A stretch of 64,000 bases of DNA from positions 1,810,710 to 1,874,709 of the forward strand of contig JAUJYN010000023.1 in assembly GCA_030737835.1 (NCBI GenBank). The letters are read 5' to 3'. A program made the position numbers and the translations under genes. The DNA is from Acorus gramineus (Eukaryota; Streptophyta; Magnoliopsida; Acorales; Acoraceae). Within the stretch, counting starts at the first letter, position 1, and every line of letters starts with the position of its first letter. Positions 23,147 through 32,970 of the stretch are shown piece by piece. Below the pieces are notes generated by a model. It was not told the origin of the DNA. It saw only the letters and a program-made list of their open reading frames with translations, and ran no database searches.

Positions 23147-24420
23147 ATCTCGACGGACGGTCGTGCATCGACCCGACTACTGGTGAGTGGGACAATCCAA
23201 CCCAGTTGGGAGGCGCTATACGCACTTGGGCGTGTACCGTCCTCCCCTGGGGTACCATGGATTTATATTAACTGTTGTAATGTATAATCCATGAGATTCA
23301 TGATTAAATGTAGTATGCATGCTACCCTAGATTTGTATGTTAGGGACTTGCACCCTTAGGATCATGTGTAAGAGCCATGCACCATGTTCCCATGCTAGGA
23401 AGCCTCGGCCTATGCATGCGTCTTATTAGTTTGATTATTAAATTAACTGCTAGCATGCCCTGTATAATATTATAGGGAGGGGCCTTGCGAGGTAAACATT
23501 GAGACCCGGGTTAGGGTACTCCGTGTTCCTTGTTTGGTTGTCGGGATGTCCTGTATCGGGACCTCATGCTGCCCTCCCAAGGTTTCTTGTCCCAATAATA
23601 TTATAACTTTTGTTGATAATTAATATGACATCCCTTGTTAGTAAATGTCATTATGCATATTCCCCGCATCTTGGTTATGCGCCCTGGAGGAATTCTGAAG
23701 AATTCATGACACCAGAGTTGTTAGGATGTGTTGTCTGCGGATCGGAGTGGATCATATGCGATGGATAGGCTGTTCTGTTCCCTTCGTTGGATCCGTGTAG
23801 AGACTACCCCGGCGTTGGAAAGGTCGTCCCGTGCAGGGGCTCCCATCAGTAGGCGCCTCCTGATTTGGTAGAAGGATTGCGCCGAATGTGGGAGTGGCCA
23901 AACGACCTACGGAGTGGGGAGAGACTATCGGTGGATCAAGGGTGACCAACAGCCTAGTCAGTCCCAAGAGCCTAGGTCACCTATTGGAGGGTGAGGGTGA
24001 GGGTATGGTGGGCCGACGATGTGGCGACCCACTAGATTGTGTAAGGATGATTATCAGCCTAGTCAGTCCCAAGAGCCTAGGTCACCCATTGAGGGGTGAG
24101 GGTGAGGGTGTAGCGGGTGGCGGTAGCGACCCACTGGTTTTGTGTAATTAGTCCCAATATCCTTGGTCACCCATTGAGAGGTGAGGGTGAGGGTGTAGTG
24201 GGTTGGCGGTAGCGACCCACTGGATTGCGGAGTTGTTGCCATTTTGTGGCTTGAGTAATGTGATCGTGGTTTACTAATATCTGGTTGTGGTTAATATAAG
24301 CTGTGATGCATGGGTTGTGCTGTTCACTGAGCGTGTGGCTCACCCCTCGCATAATATTTTTCTCCAGAGTCATCTGAGTCGGATCTGGAGGAGGAGCTCC
24401 CCGAGGGACTTCATCAGTAG
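23147..24420 (+). other. Candidate spliced ORF of LTR C: exons 2 and 3
   Basis: CTTGCAG ends at 23146. The 36-nt exon 2 (23147-23182) reads DLDGRSCIDPTT when entered with one preceding G, and is followed by the donor GTGAGT. The acceptor TTTTTCTCCAG ends at 24367. The 53-nt exon 3 (24368-24420) reads ESSESDLEEELPEGLHQ and stops. The last part of exon 1 in the same phase is FRCAESNRTSLPPL, ending at about 22008. Its frame is open back to the TATA region but has no ATG. No known protein is recognised. Splicing and coding are inferences from conservation in seven other LTR copies. Confidence 0.4.
23950..24235 (+). repeat. Three tandem blocks with GGGTGAGGGTGAGGGT cores
   Basis: Each block carries AGTCCCAA(G/T)A..CCT(A/T)GGTCACC, then GGTGAGGGTGAGGGT, then a GGCG(A/G)(T/C)...GCGACCCACT segment. 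Three copies are present here and in the inner solo LTR (35365-35610), and two in E (50990-51180, 58990-59200) and in the LTR at 27768. The G-tracts could form quadruplexes. Confidence 0.75.
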
Positions 24421-24764
24421 CGGAGTAGCGCCACGTCCCGCGAGTATCAGAGGCTATCAGCATCCCTTTTGCTTGTATGTATTATATTCCATGCTTGGGC
24501 ACGTGTTTGTGTATTATTTGGATGTCTTTGTATATATATTGGCTCTCACAGGACATTTGATTATGTATCGAATCTGTAATATGTTTTGGATTACAGATTC
24601 AGTCTTTAGCTTCCGCATTTGGTGTATATATTATGTTAGCCCTGCTTTTATCTGTGTTGTCATTTTAGCTGTTGTGTGAGTATGTTATTGAACTCCTGTT
24701 TACTGATATCATATATACACTTGCCGCGTCCCGGGGTCGGCCGGCCCTGGGGCGTGACAAAACC

Positions 24765-25339
24765 CACTAGCCGTCCCCCCGTGCCAGCTTCTCAAATACA
24801 TTTATTTCCAAGTTTTCTAAACCAAACAGCCATGTATTGGTTTATTTCCAAATCTTACTTGATTAAACACAACTTTCTTGAGGTTTTTACCACATCAATA
24901 CCATTCAGTTCAAATTTCTTCAGTTCTGGTTCTTTCCCATAATTTTTATCCTTTGGATGATCCATTCACCAAATCCAAACACATTTTACTTGCTTTATGT
25001 CTGCGACATCCCCTTGATTCACTGAGTTACCCAAGCACGGGTACGGTAGGCACAAGGAAACTGACGCCGGGCTGCTCTGTGCACGATGGCTAAGAACCCC
25101 GTCCGAGGGTTGGATCACTCGCTACTTTACTTTTTTTGCCTTCCACCTGGATCATCCTTTCAGTTGAAAATTCTAGTCAAGACCTAGCCTCTGACAGTCT
25201 AAATCAACTCCCTAAATAGTATTGGTCATTTGTCCTAAATTTATTGAAGGTTGGGCTGGCCAAAATAGGGGTCTCTTTTCTTATCATCGATCGAAGTCTT
25301 TCTGCATGGCACAAAAGACTCCGTCCGATGAGGGACAAT
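24765..25339 (+). other. Element J sequence before its LTR
   Basis: Non-coding. It begins with the remaining half of a TAGCCG hairpin and ends in CCGATGAGGGACAAT, a purine-rich stretch directly before the TGTAGATACCCC LTR start, consistent with a PPT of a Tat-like element. No ORF is convincing. Confidence 0.5.
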
Positions 25340-26105
25340 TGTAGATACCCCAATTTTGACCATCCAAAAAGACAAAAATACTTCAAGTAATATTTAGAAA
25401 TGACCACATTTGGACATCTAATAGAAAACTTCCTTAAAAACCAAAACCGGAAACCCTAGTCCAACACTTAGGAAAACCTAAGACCTGGACAGGGGTGGCT
25501 ACTTGAGAGTAGCCGCCCCATACCAGGCAGCTAGTTTCAACTAGCCGCCCCCTGACCAACCCCAAACCACCTTCTTGGGATGGGACATAAAGCAGCATGA
25601 TTGCGGCGGCTTATCCCTTTTAGCCACCCCATCTCAGCCGGTTCAACCTTAGTAACCGACCCAAGCCACCGCTTGTCAGAGATGGGACATTTGGTAGGTC
25701 ATGATAGGAGGTCAAATCAAACACCTTATTATCCATTTTGATCTATTGTCTAGTGGACACTCCCCTACACCTTTTTTACTATAAATAGGGGGTATCCAAG
25801 CACTTCTTCCATCATCAACAATTCATATCCATACACATCATCAATCACTCACAAATCAACCCATATCCACTTGAAACCCTTGAGAGAGAGAGAGCTCTAT
25901 TTTGAGAGAAAAACACATTCCCCTACACCAAAATACTTTCCAAATCCACTCTCCAAAAACCTAGGTTAAACCTAGTTTAGCTCTGCCAAAACCAACCCAC
26001 TTCCTACCCAGGCTCTGCCCAAGTTGAGCCAGGCACCAGGCGGCTACTCCCAACTAGCCGTCCCCCACCAGGCGGCTAATTCCCACTAGCCGACCCTCAC
26101 CTACC
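25340..26105 (+). repeat. Start of a Tat-like LTR of element J
   Basis: The start TGTAGATACCCCAATTTTGACC is typical of plant Tat/Athila-type LTRs. TATAAATAG is at 25780-25788, followed by a CA/CT-rich leader (25800-25960). TAGCCGCC hairpins lie in the U3 (about 25490-25680) and again at 26030-26100. The right end is not resolved. One possible LTR end is CTACA at 27384, which would give 2045 bp. Confidence 0.5.
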
Positions 26106-27384
26106 ACCCTGATTTCCCCAAACCTCCTTTAGTCAAGTTCCCAAAGCAGAAGAGGATCCCTGTTTTCACCTCTGTGTACGGCATGCCCGTGTCCCAGAGT
26201 AGAGACCCTAAGAACTCCCCCACGAAGGCGATCAAATCCACCCCAACGTTTCCTGCTTTTTGAGAAAGCAAGTGGTGATCACAAACAACCCCTGAATCCT
26301 CCTGAGGTCCTATCGGTCGCCTCAGCCAGGAACTAAACACCACCCTTCCCCCTTCTGAGAGACGACCTGACCAAGGCTTCCAAGGCACGCACCGGATATG
26401 AAACCGCTCCGATGAACCCCCACACACGCCACGCACCCACACACGCGCAAAGGAAATAAGGAGGCCCCCCTCTCTTTTCCGAGAGTGCCCCTCCAAAATC
26501 CGATACCGACACTCCAATCCTAGGCCGGATCGTCGTAGATCCAGGATTTTGAAGTTTAACCGAGATGATGTTGATGATGGCTCCTCTTCATGATGATCCA
26601 GAACAAGCTTCGTCTACTCATCATCCTCCTCCTTCTTCGACTTTCAAACACCTGCAACTCACACCAGTATGGTGCTGGCTAACGCCCCTCCAACGCTCAA
26701 GTCAGTAACTCCTCCATGAGAAGAAGAAAACTATTGAATTCTTGAGTACCAGTAGGGGAGAGAGAGTGCATACCTTGAGGGGGAGGAGATGTCCTACTTT
26801 TATACTAGAGAAGGAGCGTGCCGAGCTCAACCTTGTGGAGTGAGTATATTATGAGATGGAATCTCCACTTGGCTCTTAGATCTGTGGACATGTGTCACCT
26901 AGGGATTGCCATTCTGCAACCGATTTTATGACATCTAGTCCTTTTCCCGTGTCAGAGAATATTCCCTTGGTTAACCGTTGTTTTTCAGAGGTTGACGTAT
27001 GGCCGACATGTATTCCAGCTCGGGTATTATGGTTTGGACCTTTTATATTCGGCCGCTTTGCCTTGGTCAGGCAATATAGTTTGTTCATCTTTGGTCAGCC
27101 AGGGATTTAAGCATCTGACCTGTGCGGGAATTGACTTGACCAAGTCGAACACTTTGTGTGCCCATCTTTGGTCGAGCAATACCATTTGTCTGTCCTAACC
27201 TGGTCGGACAATGTCATTTGCCCAACTCGGAGAGGAAGATGGGCCTGCTTAACTCTTGAGTTTTGGACCCTTGGGCTTCCTCCTTCTAGACCGCTTGTTA
27301 TCAGACTGACATATCTACACTTTATACTCATGCTTATGCAATTTTATCCCTTATTTCGTTTTGTGACAAATTTGGTCTCCTACA
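26106..27384 (-). repeat. Minus-oriented Tat-like LTR block, boundaries uncertain
   Basis: On the minus strand the block starts TGTAGGAGACC at 27384 and has TATAAAAG (26804-26797). A CT-rich leader follows, then CTGACTTGAGCGTTGGAGGGG (complement of about 26686-26706), a phrase common in Tat-type LTR leaders. It may be a partial or solo LTR inserted in the J LTR. The open frame at 26101-26517 on the minus strand matches nothing I know and is probably chance. Confidence 0.4.
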
Positions 27385-27767
27385 ATGTTGTTTCATAAAT
27401 CAGAGGTATTAAAATCTATGCATATAATGTTCAAATTTATGTAAATCATATAAATAAAATTTTAATATTTTAAAATATACTTGTAACAACTATGACTTTT
27501 AGGCCTTGAATTAAATTGCTTTTGTGGTGTGTTTAGTACCCCAAAAATTTTATAATTTGGCATGGTTGAATTCTTTACTTCGTTGGCTTTCTAACGTCTC
27601 TTACAGATTGTAAATCGAATGCGTATAGGTCAAGTTATGGACCAAACTGTAGCAGGGAGTCCTACAGTGTCTGACAGATCTTATAGGTGTCGTCGGACAC
27701 CTAGGCGACGACTCTTGGTGGAGCCGTCTGGTGATTTAGCCACGGGCTCAGTAAGAGCCATCGTTCT
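27385..27767 (+). other. Flank and diverged LTR-like U3 (region I), left part
   Basis: AT-rich to 27482, then sequence beginning TGTAACAACTATGAC that resembles a chromoviral U3 in style. It has a GTCGTCGG/CGACGAC inverted repeat at about 27690-27713. It continues at 30725 after removal of the solo LTR. No gene is visible. Confidence 0.35.
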
Positions 27768-30719
27768 TGTTATATATGTGTCACTTTTTAGCCTGCTGGT
27801 AACCATTGGAGCATTCTGGCAGTTTTTGAGTTTTTTCGTTTTTTGATCGGAACCGCTAAAATTTTGGACTGTTAGCTATCGTCCTGAGCTAGAGGACTCC
27901 GATTGAAAATCTAACTCACAAAAATTTCATCGAATTCCGGTAACGTTCTAGAAATTTCACAGTTTCGGGGCGTATCCGGGTTTTGACCGAGCGAGAAGTC
28001 ATTGGGAGAGTTGACTCGGTCAAAGTGGGCCCATGACTTGGTCAACCCTTTTTGTTTTTTTGTGTGGTTGGGTTGACCCAAGTCAAATCCCACTTAAAGC
28101 CTCACTTAAGCCTAATTAACCCTTGCTTAACCCTAATCTAAGTGAGGGTTATATATTAAGTGAATCTAAAAAAGTCTCCCCCACTATTCATCATCTTCTC
28201 AAATGAGTTTTCTCTCTCCCCCTCTCTCCTTTTCTTGGTTTTGAGCCACCTAGAGTTCTCAAAACTCAAAACCCAAAACATAGAAAGGTTAGATCCGGTC
28301 CCGATCTATCCCCCGGTGTTCTCGGATTCGAGTTCCGACAAGTTTGGCCCCCTCTAACCCCCTCTATTCTCCCCTGTTTTCAGCCCTTTTTGAGGTAGGA
28401 CGAGGTCTTGGTGGTGGAGGTCCGTTGGGAGGCGTTTCGGTGCACGAAGATCCTCCGGTTCCCTTCCTTTCCTCTCCTTTCTTTGGGTAAGGGTTCTTTC
28501 CCTCTTTTTCATGTTTAGATGCATGTTAGGAGGGTGGGGTGGAGTGAGGAGGGCGGCTGGTGGCTGTCGGTGGTGGTTGGGGGGCGGTCGGAGGCCGTTG
28601 GTGGTCGATGGGTGGTGGTAGAGGTGCTCGGACAGAGTGGTTGTCTGTCCCGGGCAGGATGGCAGCACAGGTGCAGCAGGCAGCGCAGTAGGAATGCAGT
28701 GGCAGGGCGCGCGCGTGCGTGCGCGCGGACGTGCGCGCGGGCGTGCGCTAGGGTGGCGCAGGCGCGGGTGTACTGGGCGCGGGTGTTGGGCGCCGGGTGT
28801 GCTGGGCGCTGGGCGTGCTGGGGGTGCTGGTCGAGTGGGTGATGCGAGCGGTGGTGCGCGCGGGGTGCGCGGCGAGGCGAGCGGGGTGTGCGCGCGCGGC
28901 GAGGCGAGCGGTGGTGCGCGCGGGGTGCGCGCGGGGTGAGGCGCTGGGCGCGGGGTGTGCGGTGTGCGCGCGGGCGGCTGCGCTGGGGCGCAGTTAGCGC
29001 GCGGTGCACCGGGGAGCTCGGCGGCGTGTCCTGGCGTGCGGGCAGGGGCTCGACAGGCGCCTGGGTGCGCGGGCTGGGGTGCGGCGGTGCATCCGGGGGT
29101 GGGTGGCCGTGCGGGTGGCTGCCCGAGGGTGCGGGAGTGAGTCGGGGTGCTCGGGCTAGCGTGCGTACGGGCCGTATGTACGTTTGCCCGAGTGTTGGGT
29201 ATTTTTAGAGTATTTTTGTGGTATTTGTGGATTTTACTCACCAAGTTGATACCCTGTCTTGCAGATCTTGACGGACGGTCGCGCGACGACCCGACTACCG
29301 GTGAGTGGGACAATCCAACCCAGTTGGGAGGCACTATATGCACTTGGGCGTATACCGTCCTCCCCTGGGGCACCATAGATTAATATTAACCTGTTTAATA
29401 TGTAATCCATGCAAGCATGATTGATATGTAGTATGCATGCTACCCTAGACTGAGTATGTTAGGGACTTGCACCCTTAGGTTGTGTAAGAGCCATGCATCT
29501 TGTCACCTTGTTATCATGCTAGGAAAGCCCCGGCCTTTGTATGCGTCTCATTAGTTTAAATTGTTAAATTAAATGCAACTTGTTATATTATTGCATGCCT
29601 TAGGGAATATTAAGGGGCCTTGCGAGGTCAACATTGAGACCCGAGCTAGGGTGCTCCGTGTTCCTTGTTTGGTTGTCGGGATGTCCTATATCGGGACCTC
29701 ATGGTGCCCTCCCAAGGTTTCTTTTCCCGTCTATATTAATGCATGTTCCCCGCATCTTGGTTATGCGCCCTGGAGGAATTCTGATGAATTCAAGACATTA
29801 GAGTTGTAGAGATGTGTTGTCAGCGGATCCGAGTGGATCATATGCGTGTGGGTAGGCTGTTTCTCTTCCCTTCGTTGGATCCGTGTAGGGACTCCTCAGC
29901 GTTAGACAGGCTATCCTGACAGAGGGCTCCCATCAGTAGGCACCTCCTGATTTTGGACTCGGACTGTGCTGAATGTGGGAGTAGACCAGGCAAGCTACGG
30001 TGTGGAGGAGAGGCTATCGGTGGACCAAGGGTGATTAACAGCCTAGTCAGTCCCAATATCCTATGTCACCTATTGAGGGGTGAGGGTGAGGGTGTATGGA
30101 TGTGTATGGATGATTATAAGTCCCAATATCCTATGTCACCTATTGAGGGGTGAGGGTGAGGGTATGATGGTTCGGCGATGTAACGAACCACTAGATTATG
30201 TTGTTATGCCACTTTGAGGCTGGTTGTTGATTATTTGTGGTTAATATAAACTGTGATGCATGGGTTGTGCTGTTCACTGAGCGTGTGGCTCACCCCTCGC
30301 ATAATTGTTTTTCCAGTGATTACTGAGGAGGACTTGAAGGAGGAGCTCCCTGAGCGACTGCACCAGTAGCGGAGTAGCGCTACGTCCCGCGAGTTTCTGA
30401 GGCCATCAGCATCCTTCCTTTTTATTGTATGTATATATTTCTGTGCTTGGGCACCCAGTTTGGATTGTATTTGGATGTATGTGTGTATATTGGCTCTCAC
30501 AGGACATTTGATTTGTATCGAGTCTGTAGTATGTTTTTGGATTACAGACTCAGTCTTTTAGCTTCCTCCATCTGTGTATATATTATGTCAGCCTTGCTTT
30601 CATCTGTGTTGTTGTCATTTTAGTTGTTGTTTAGAGTGATTTATTGATTCCCTGTTTAGACTGCTGATATCTTGTATACACTTGCCGCGACCCAGGGACG
30701 GCCGCCCTGGGGTGTGACA
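27768..30719 (+). mobile_element. Solo LTR (TGTTATATATG family), TSD GTTCT
   Basis: 2952 bp from TGTTATATATGTG to GGTGTGACA, with GTTCT on both sides (27763-27767 and 30720-30724). It includes the pyrimidine leader, a donor TTGG|GTAAGG at 28486/28487, the CpG-rich tract (28700-29190), candidate exon 2 (29265-29300), the 115-bp module (29611-29729), two GGTGAGGGTGAGGGT blocks (30080-30170) and candidate exon 3 (30317-30369). Confidence 0.9.
29265..30369 (+). other. Candidate spliced ORF of the 27768 LTR: exons 2 and 3
   Basis: Exon 2 (29265-29300, 36 nt) follows CTTGCAG and reads DLDGRSRDDPTT, then GTGAGT. Exon 3 (30317-30369, 53 nt) follows TTTTTCCAG and reads VITEEDLKEELPERLHQ-stop. Exon 1 ending at 28486 joins in the same phase with FRCTKILRFPSFPLLSL. 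Its frame starts after a TAG at 28396-28398 and has no ATG. Compared with LTR C, most exon 2 and 3 differences are silent. The function is unknown. Confidence 0.4.
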
Positions 30720-30724
30720 GTTCT

Positions 30725-31584
30725 GGACTGTTTTTAAATTTAAATTTCAGTTCGTTTTTGGAAAGAACAAAGGCATTGATTTCATTACGCTAGTTTGATG
30801 GTGTCGGGAAATTTGTCCCCACGTGTGTGAGGTTATTAATCTCTCTTTTTCTCTCTCCTTTACATCGAAACCCTAAAGTTTTATTCTTCTCTTCGGCACC
30901 GTTGTTGAGGAGCTCGGGAAGGGAACTCGAACGAGGGTTTGGTGAGTCTTCAAATGAGTTTTTGATTAATAATGATTCCTTTTAAATGTTCTTTTCATAT
31001 GATCTCGTTTTTAAGTTTTCTTCAAACAAAAAGAATGGTTTATCTTCTTGTTCTTAGATGTTTTCGCATGATTTCGGGTCATCATATTTTAACAAAGAAG
31101 TGATGATGATTTCATAATGTTTTTCAAGTTTTATTGACAATATTAATTCTCACATGAATATATTTGAAGTTTAAGATTTCTTAGGTTTTCTTATTGAATT
31201 TCCACATAACCTCAATGGGCTTTAGATGATTTTCGGATTTAATGTTATAGCAGTGGTGTTTTAAGGTTTCTAAGATGGTTTATAAGTCTTTCATGTAAAA
31301 ATAAATATGTTTATGTATATACCATGTTTAGGTTAGTTCGTTTATGGTAGAAATCATGTTTTTATGACCTTTAAGCCTTATTTTGAACCTTATACGCATA
31401 GATCCGAATCTATGCATATATTTATGATTTTTTGAGATTTAAACGAAGACCCATTTAATTATTTATTCCTATGATAAACCTAGGGTTTCAAAAATGTTTC
31501 AATGAGTTTTGATTTGGTTTTTTTATCGAATATTTGTATGTATGATTTGATTTCGATAATCGATTCTTTTCTAATTAACAAACT
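30725..31584 (+). other. Diverged LTR-like region I, right part
   Basis: A CT-rich leader (30840-30950) ends in GAGGGTTTG|GTGAGTC, a candidate splice donor placed as in the better preserved LTRs. It is followed by about 600 bp of AT-rich sequence without a gene. The layout suggests a distant chromovirus LTR on the plus strand. Confidence 0.35.
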
Positions 31585-32970
31585 ATAACGCCCCACATTT
31601 ACCTAACCGTTTATCGGACGGTAAATGAGTCACTACTAAACTTAATCCAAATATGAGACCAAAATTTGCAGCTCTTTTTTTTTATGATACCAATATAATA
31701 AAACTGATGATAATAAAACATAAATAATATCCAATGGTTTTAAATCACCAATGGTCTTACAAAATATTAGAGTTTTGCGGAAATAAGATACTAAAAATGA
31801 AATACACAATATACCACCCCAGTGGGAGCCATCTAAACTAAATAAACCCAAATAGTCGATCGTGACTATAATTTATTCTCCAACCACTACTTCGAAGAAA
31901 TTCCTGAAATATGCGAAAAGCCCAAACTTCATCTTGATCCTCAGAATATGCGATACCTGGTTATGAAACAACCAGCCCATATTAAAAGGGTGAGCGATTA
32001 ACTCAGTGGATAAGTCCACTGACAAATTACCTCACGTGACAGTTATATATAAAAATAAAGTTATATGAAAATCAGAACTTCTTTTAATAAATCTTTTATT
32101 TTATTAAATCAATTTAAAATCATAAACTAAAAAAAATATTTTAATGCAAGCACATGGCCCAACCCTTGGCCTACATAAGAGAAAGCATGAGAGTTAAATG
32201 ATACAATCATATATATATATAAAATAAAGTTATATTAAAAACAAGAATTTCCTTTAATAAATCAATATAAATTCATGAGCTTAAAAAAAATATACATTTT
32301 AATGCAATCACGTGGCCCAATCATTGGCCCACGTTCTAGAAATCATGAGGTTTAAATGATATGACCGGGTCGGGTTCTCAATCGGAAGAACCGTTTCCCC
32401 AAAACAGGTGTGCGAAGCCCCAAGCGACTAAATCGCTCAAAAAGCTCCCTCGAGGAGACGTCGGATCTAGAAGACGCTAATGGGTCGCCACTGCCATTAC
32501 TACGAGAACACCAGCACAGGATGCCCCGATTGCAGCAAACTCCAAACAAAGGAATCTGTCGCTCCAAGGAACGCTTTACCACACCCTCACCGATCATGGG
32601 ACTCTTCGAGTTCTAGACCTTTCTCCCCAAAGGCAAAATAAGATGGGGGAATTTATTCCAGAAATATGTCATGATATGCATCTTGATAAAATCCCCTAGG
32701 ACTAGGTTGTCTCCACTAGTCTTAAATTTTCCAAAAATCTCAAAAATACCAAAATCCTTAATTCAAATAATTATCTAAAAAAAACATACGCATCAATTAT
32801 GCGTTTTATTAATTCTTGAAACACAAATAGCATATTCATGCTATATTAATTGTCATGAAAAAAATTAAATCATGCAATTTTATTCAATAAAAATGCAATT
32901 TGATCAATATGAAAAAATATCCAAATCATGCAAATTTATCAAGATATAAATGCATGGATGACACATAATA
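31585..32970 (-). repeat. AT-rich diverged chromovirus-type LTR (region H), part 1
   Basis: It starts near TATAACGCCCCACA, the counterpart of the TGTCACGCCCC ends of the other minus-oriented LTRs. It keeps the same order of landmarks in diverged form: GCGGAA near 31778, GTGGGAGCC-type sequence near 31820 and GGGTGAGC...CTCAGTGG at 31988-32010. Its exact end is not resolved. It is interrupted at TAATA by the solo LTR and resumes at 38939. Confidence 0.4.

Larger units (their letters stand above)
21421..24759 (+). mobile_element. Solo LTR C (TGTTATATATG family)
   Basis: 3339 bp from TGTTATATATG to GGGCGTGACA with no interior. It is flanked by AAACT (21416-21420) and AAACC (24760-24764), a TSD with one change. 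It has a TATATAAA box at 21685, a pyrimidine-rich leader with a 25-nt palindrome (21818-21842), a candidate donor TTG|GTAAGC (about 22009), the CpG-rich tract (22180-23030), candidate exon 2 (23147-23182), the 115-bp module (23474-23596), three tandem blocks (23950-24235) and candidate exon 3 (24368-24420). It arose by LTR-LTR recombination that removed the interior. Confidence 0.88.
1..27384 (+). mobile_element. Tat-like Ty3/gypsy element J, partial and heavily interrupted
   Basis: After removing element B (2393-20328 plus one TSD copy) and the solo LTR at 21421-24759, the pieces 1-2392, 20334-21420 and 24765-27384 read as one host element. It carries dispersed GGCGGCTA/TAGCCGCC hairpins, a PMD gene on the minus strand, and on the right an LTR beginning TGTAGATACCCC at 25340 with a TATAAATAG box at 25780. 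Tat-lineage elements such as Grande and Retand are known for extra antisense ORFs between pol and the 3' LTR, and this arrangement fits that. No gag or pol of this element lies in the window; it would be left of position 1. The Tat assignment is an inference from layout and LTR start. The right end of the element is uncertain because a minus-oriented LTR-like block occupies about 26106-27384. Confidence 0.5.

Noticed and set aside
24001..24200. Interstitial telomere repeat
   Set aside because: The GGGTGAGGGTGA units do not match the plant telomere repeat TTTAGGG and sit at a fixed LTR position.
26101..26517. 138-codon frame on the minus strand in the Tat-like LTR block
   Set aside because: No recognisable motif, starts at a non-ATG codon, ends in a hairpin repeat; most likely chance.
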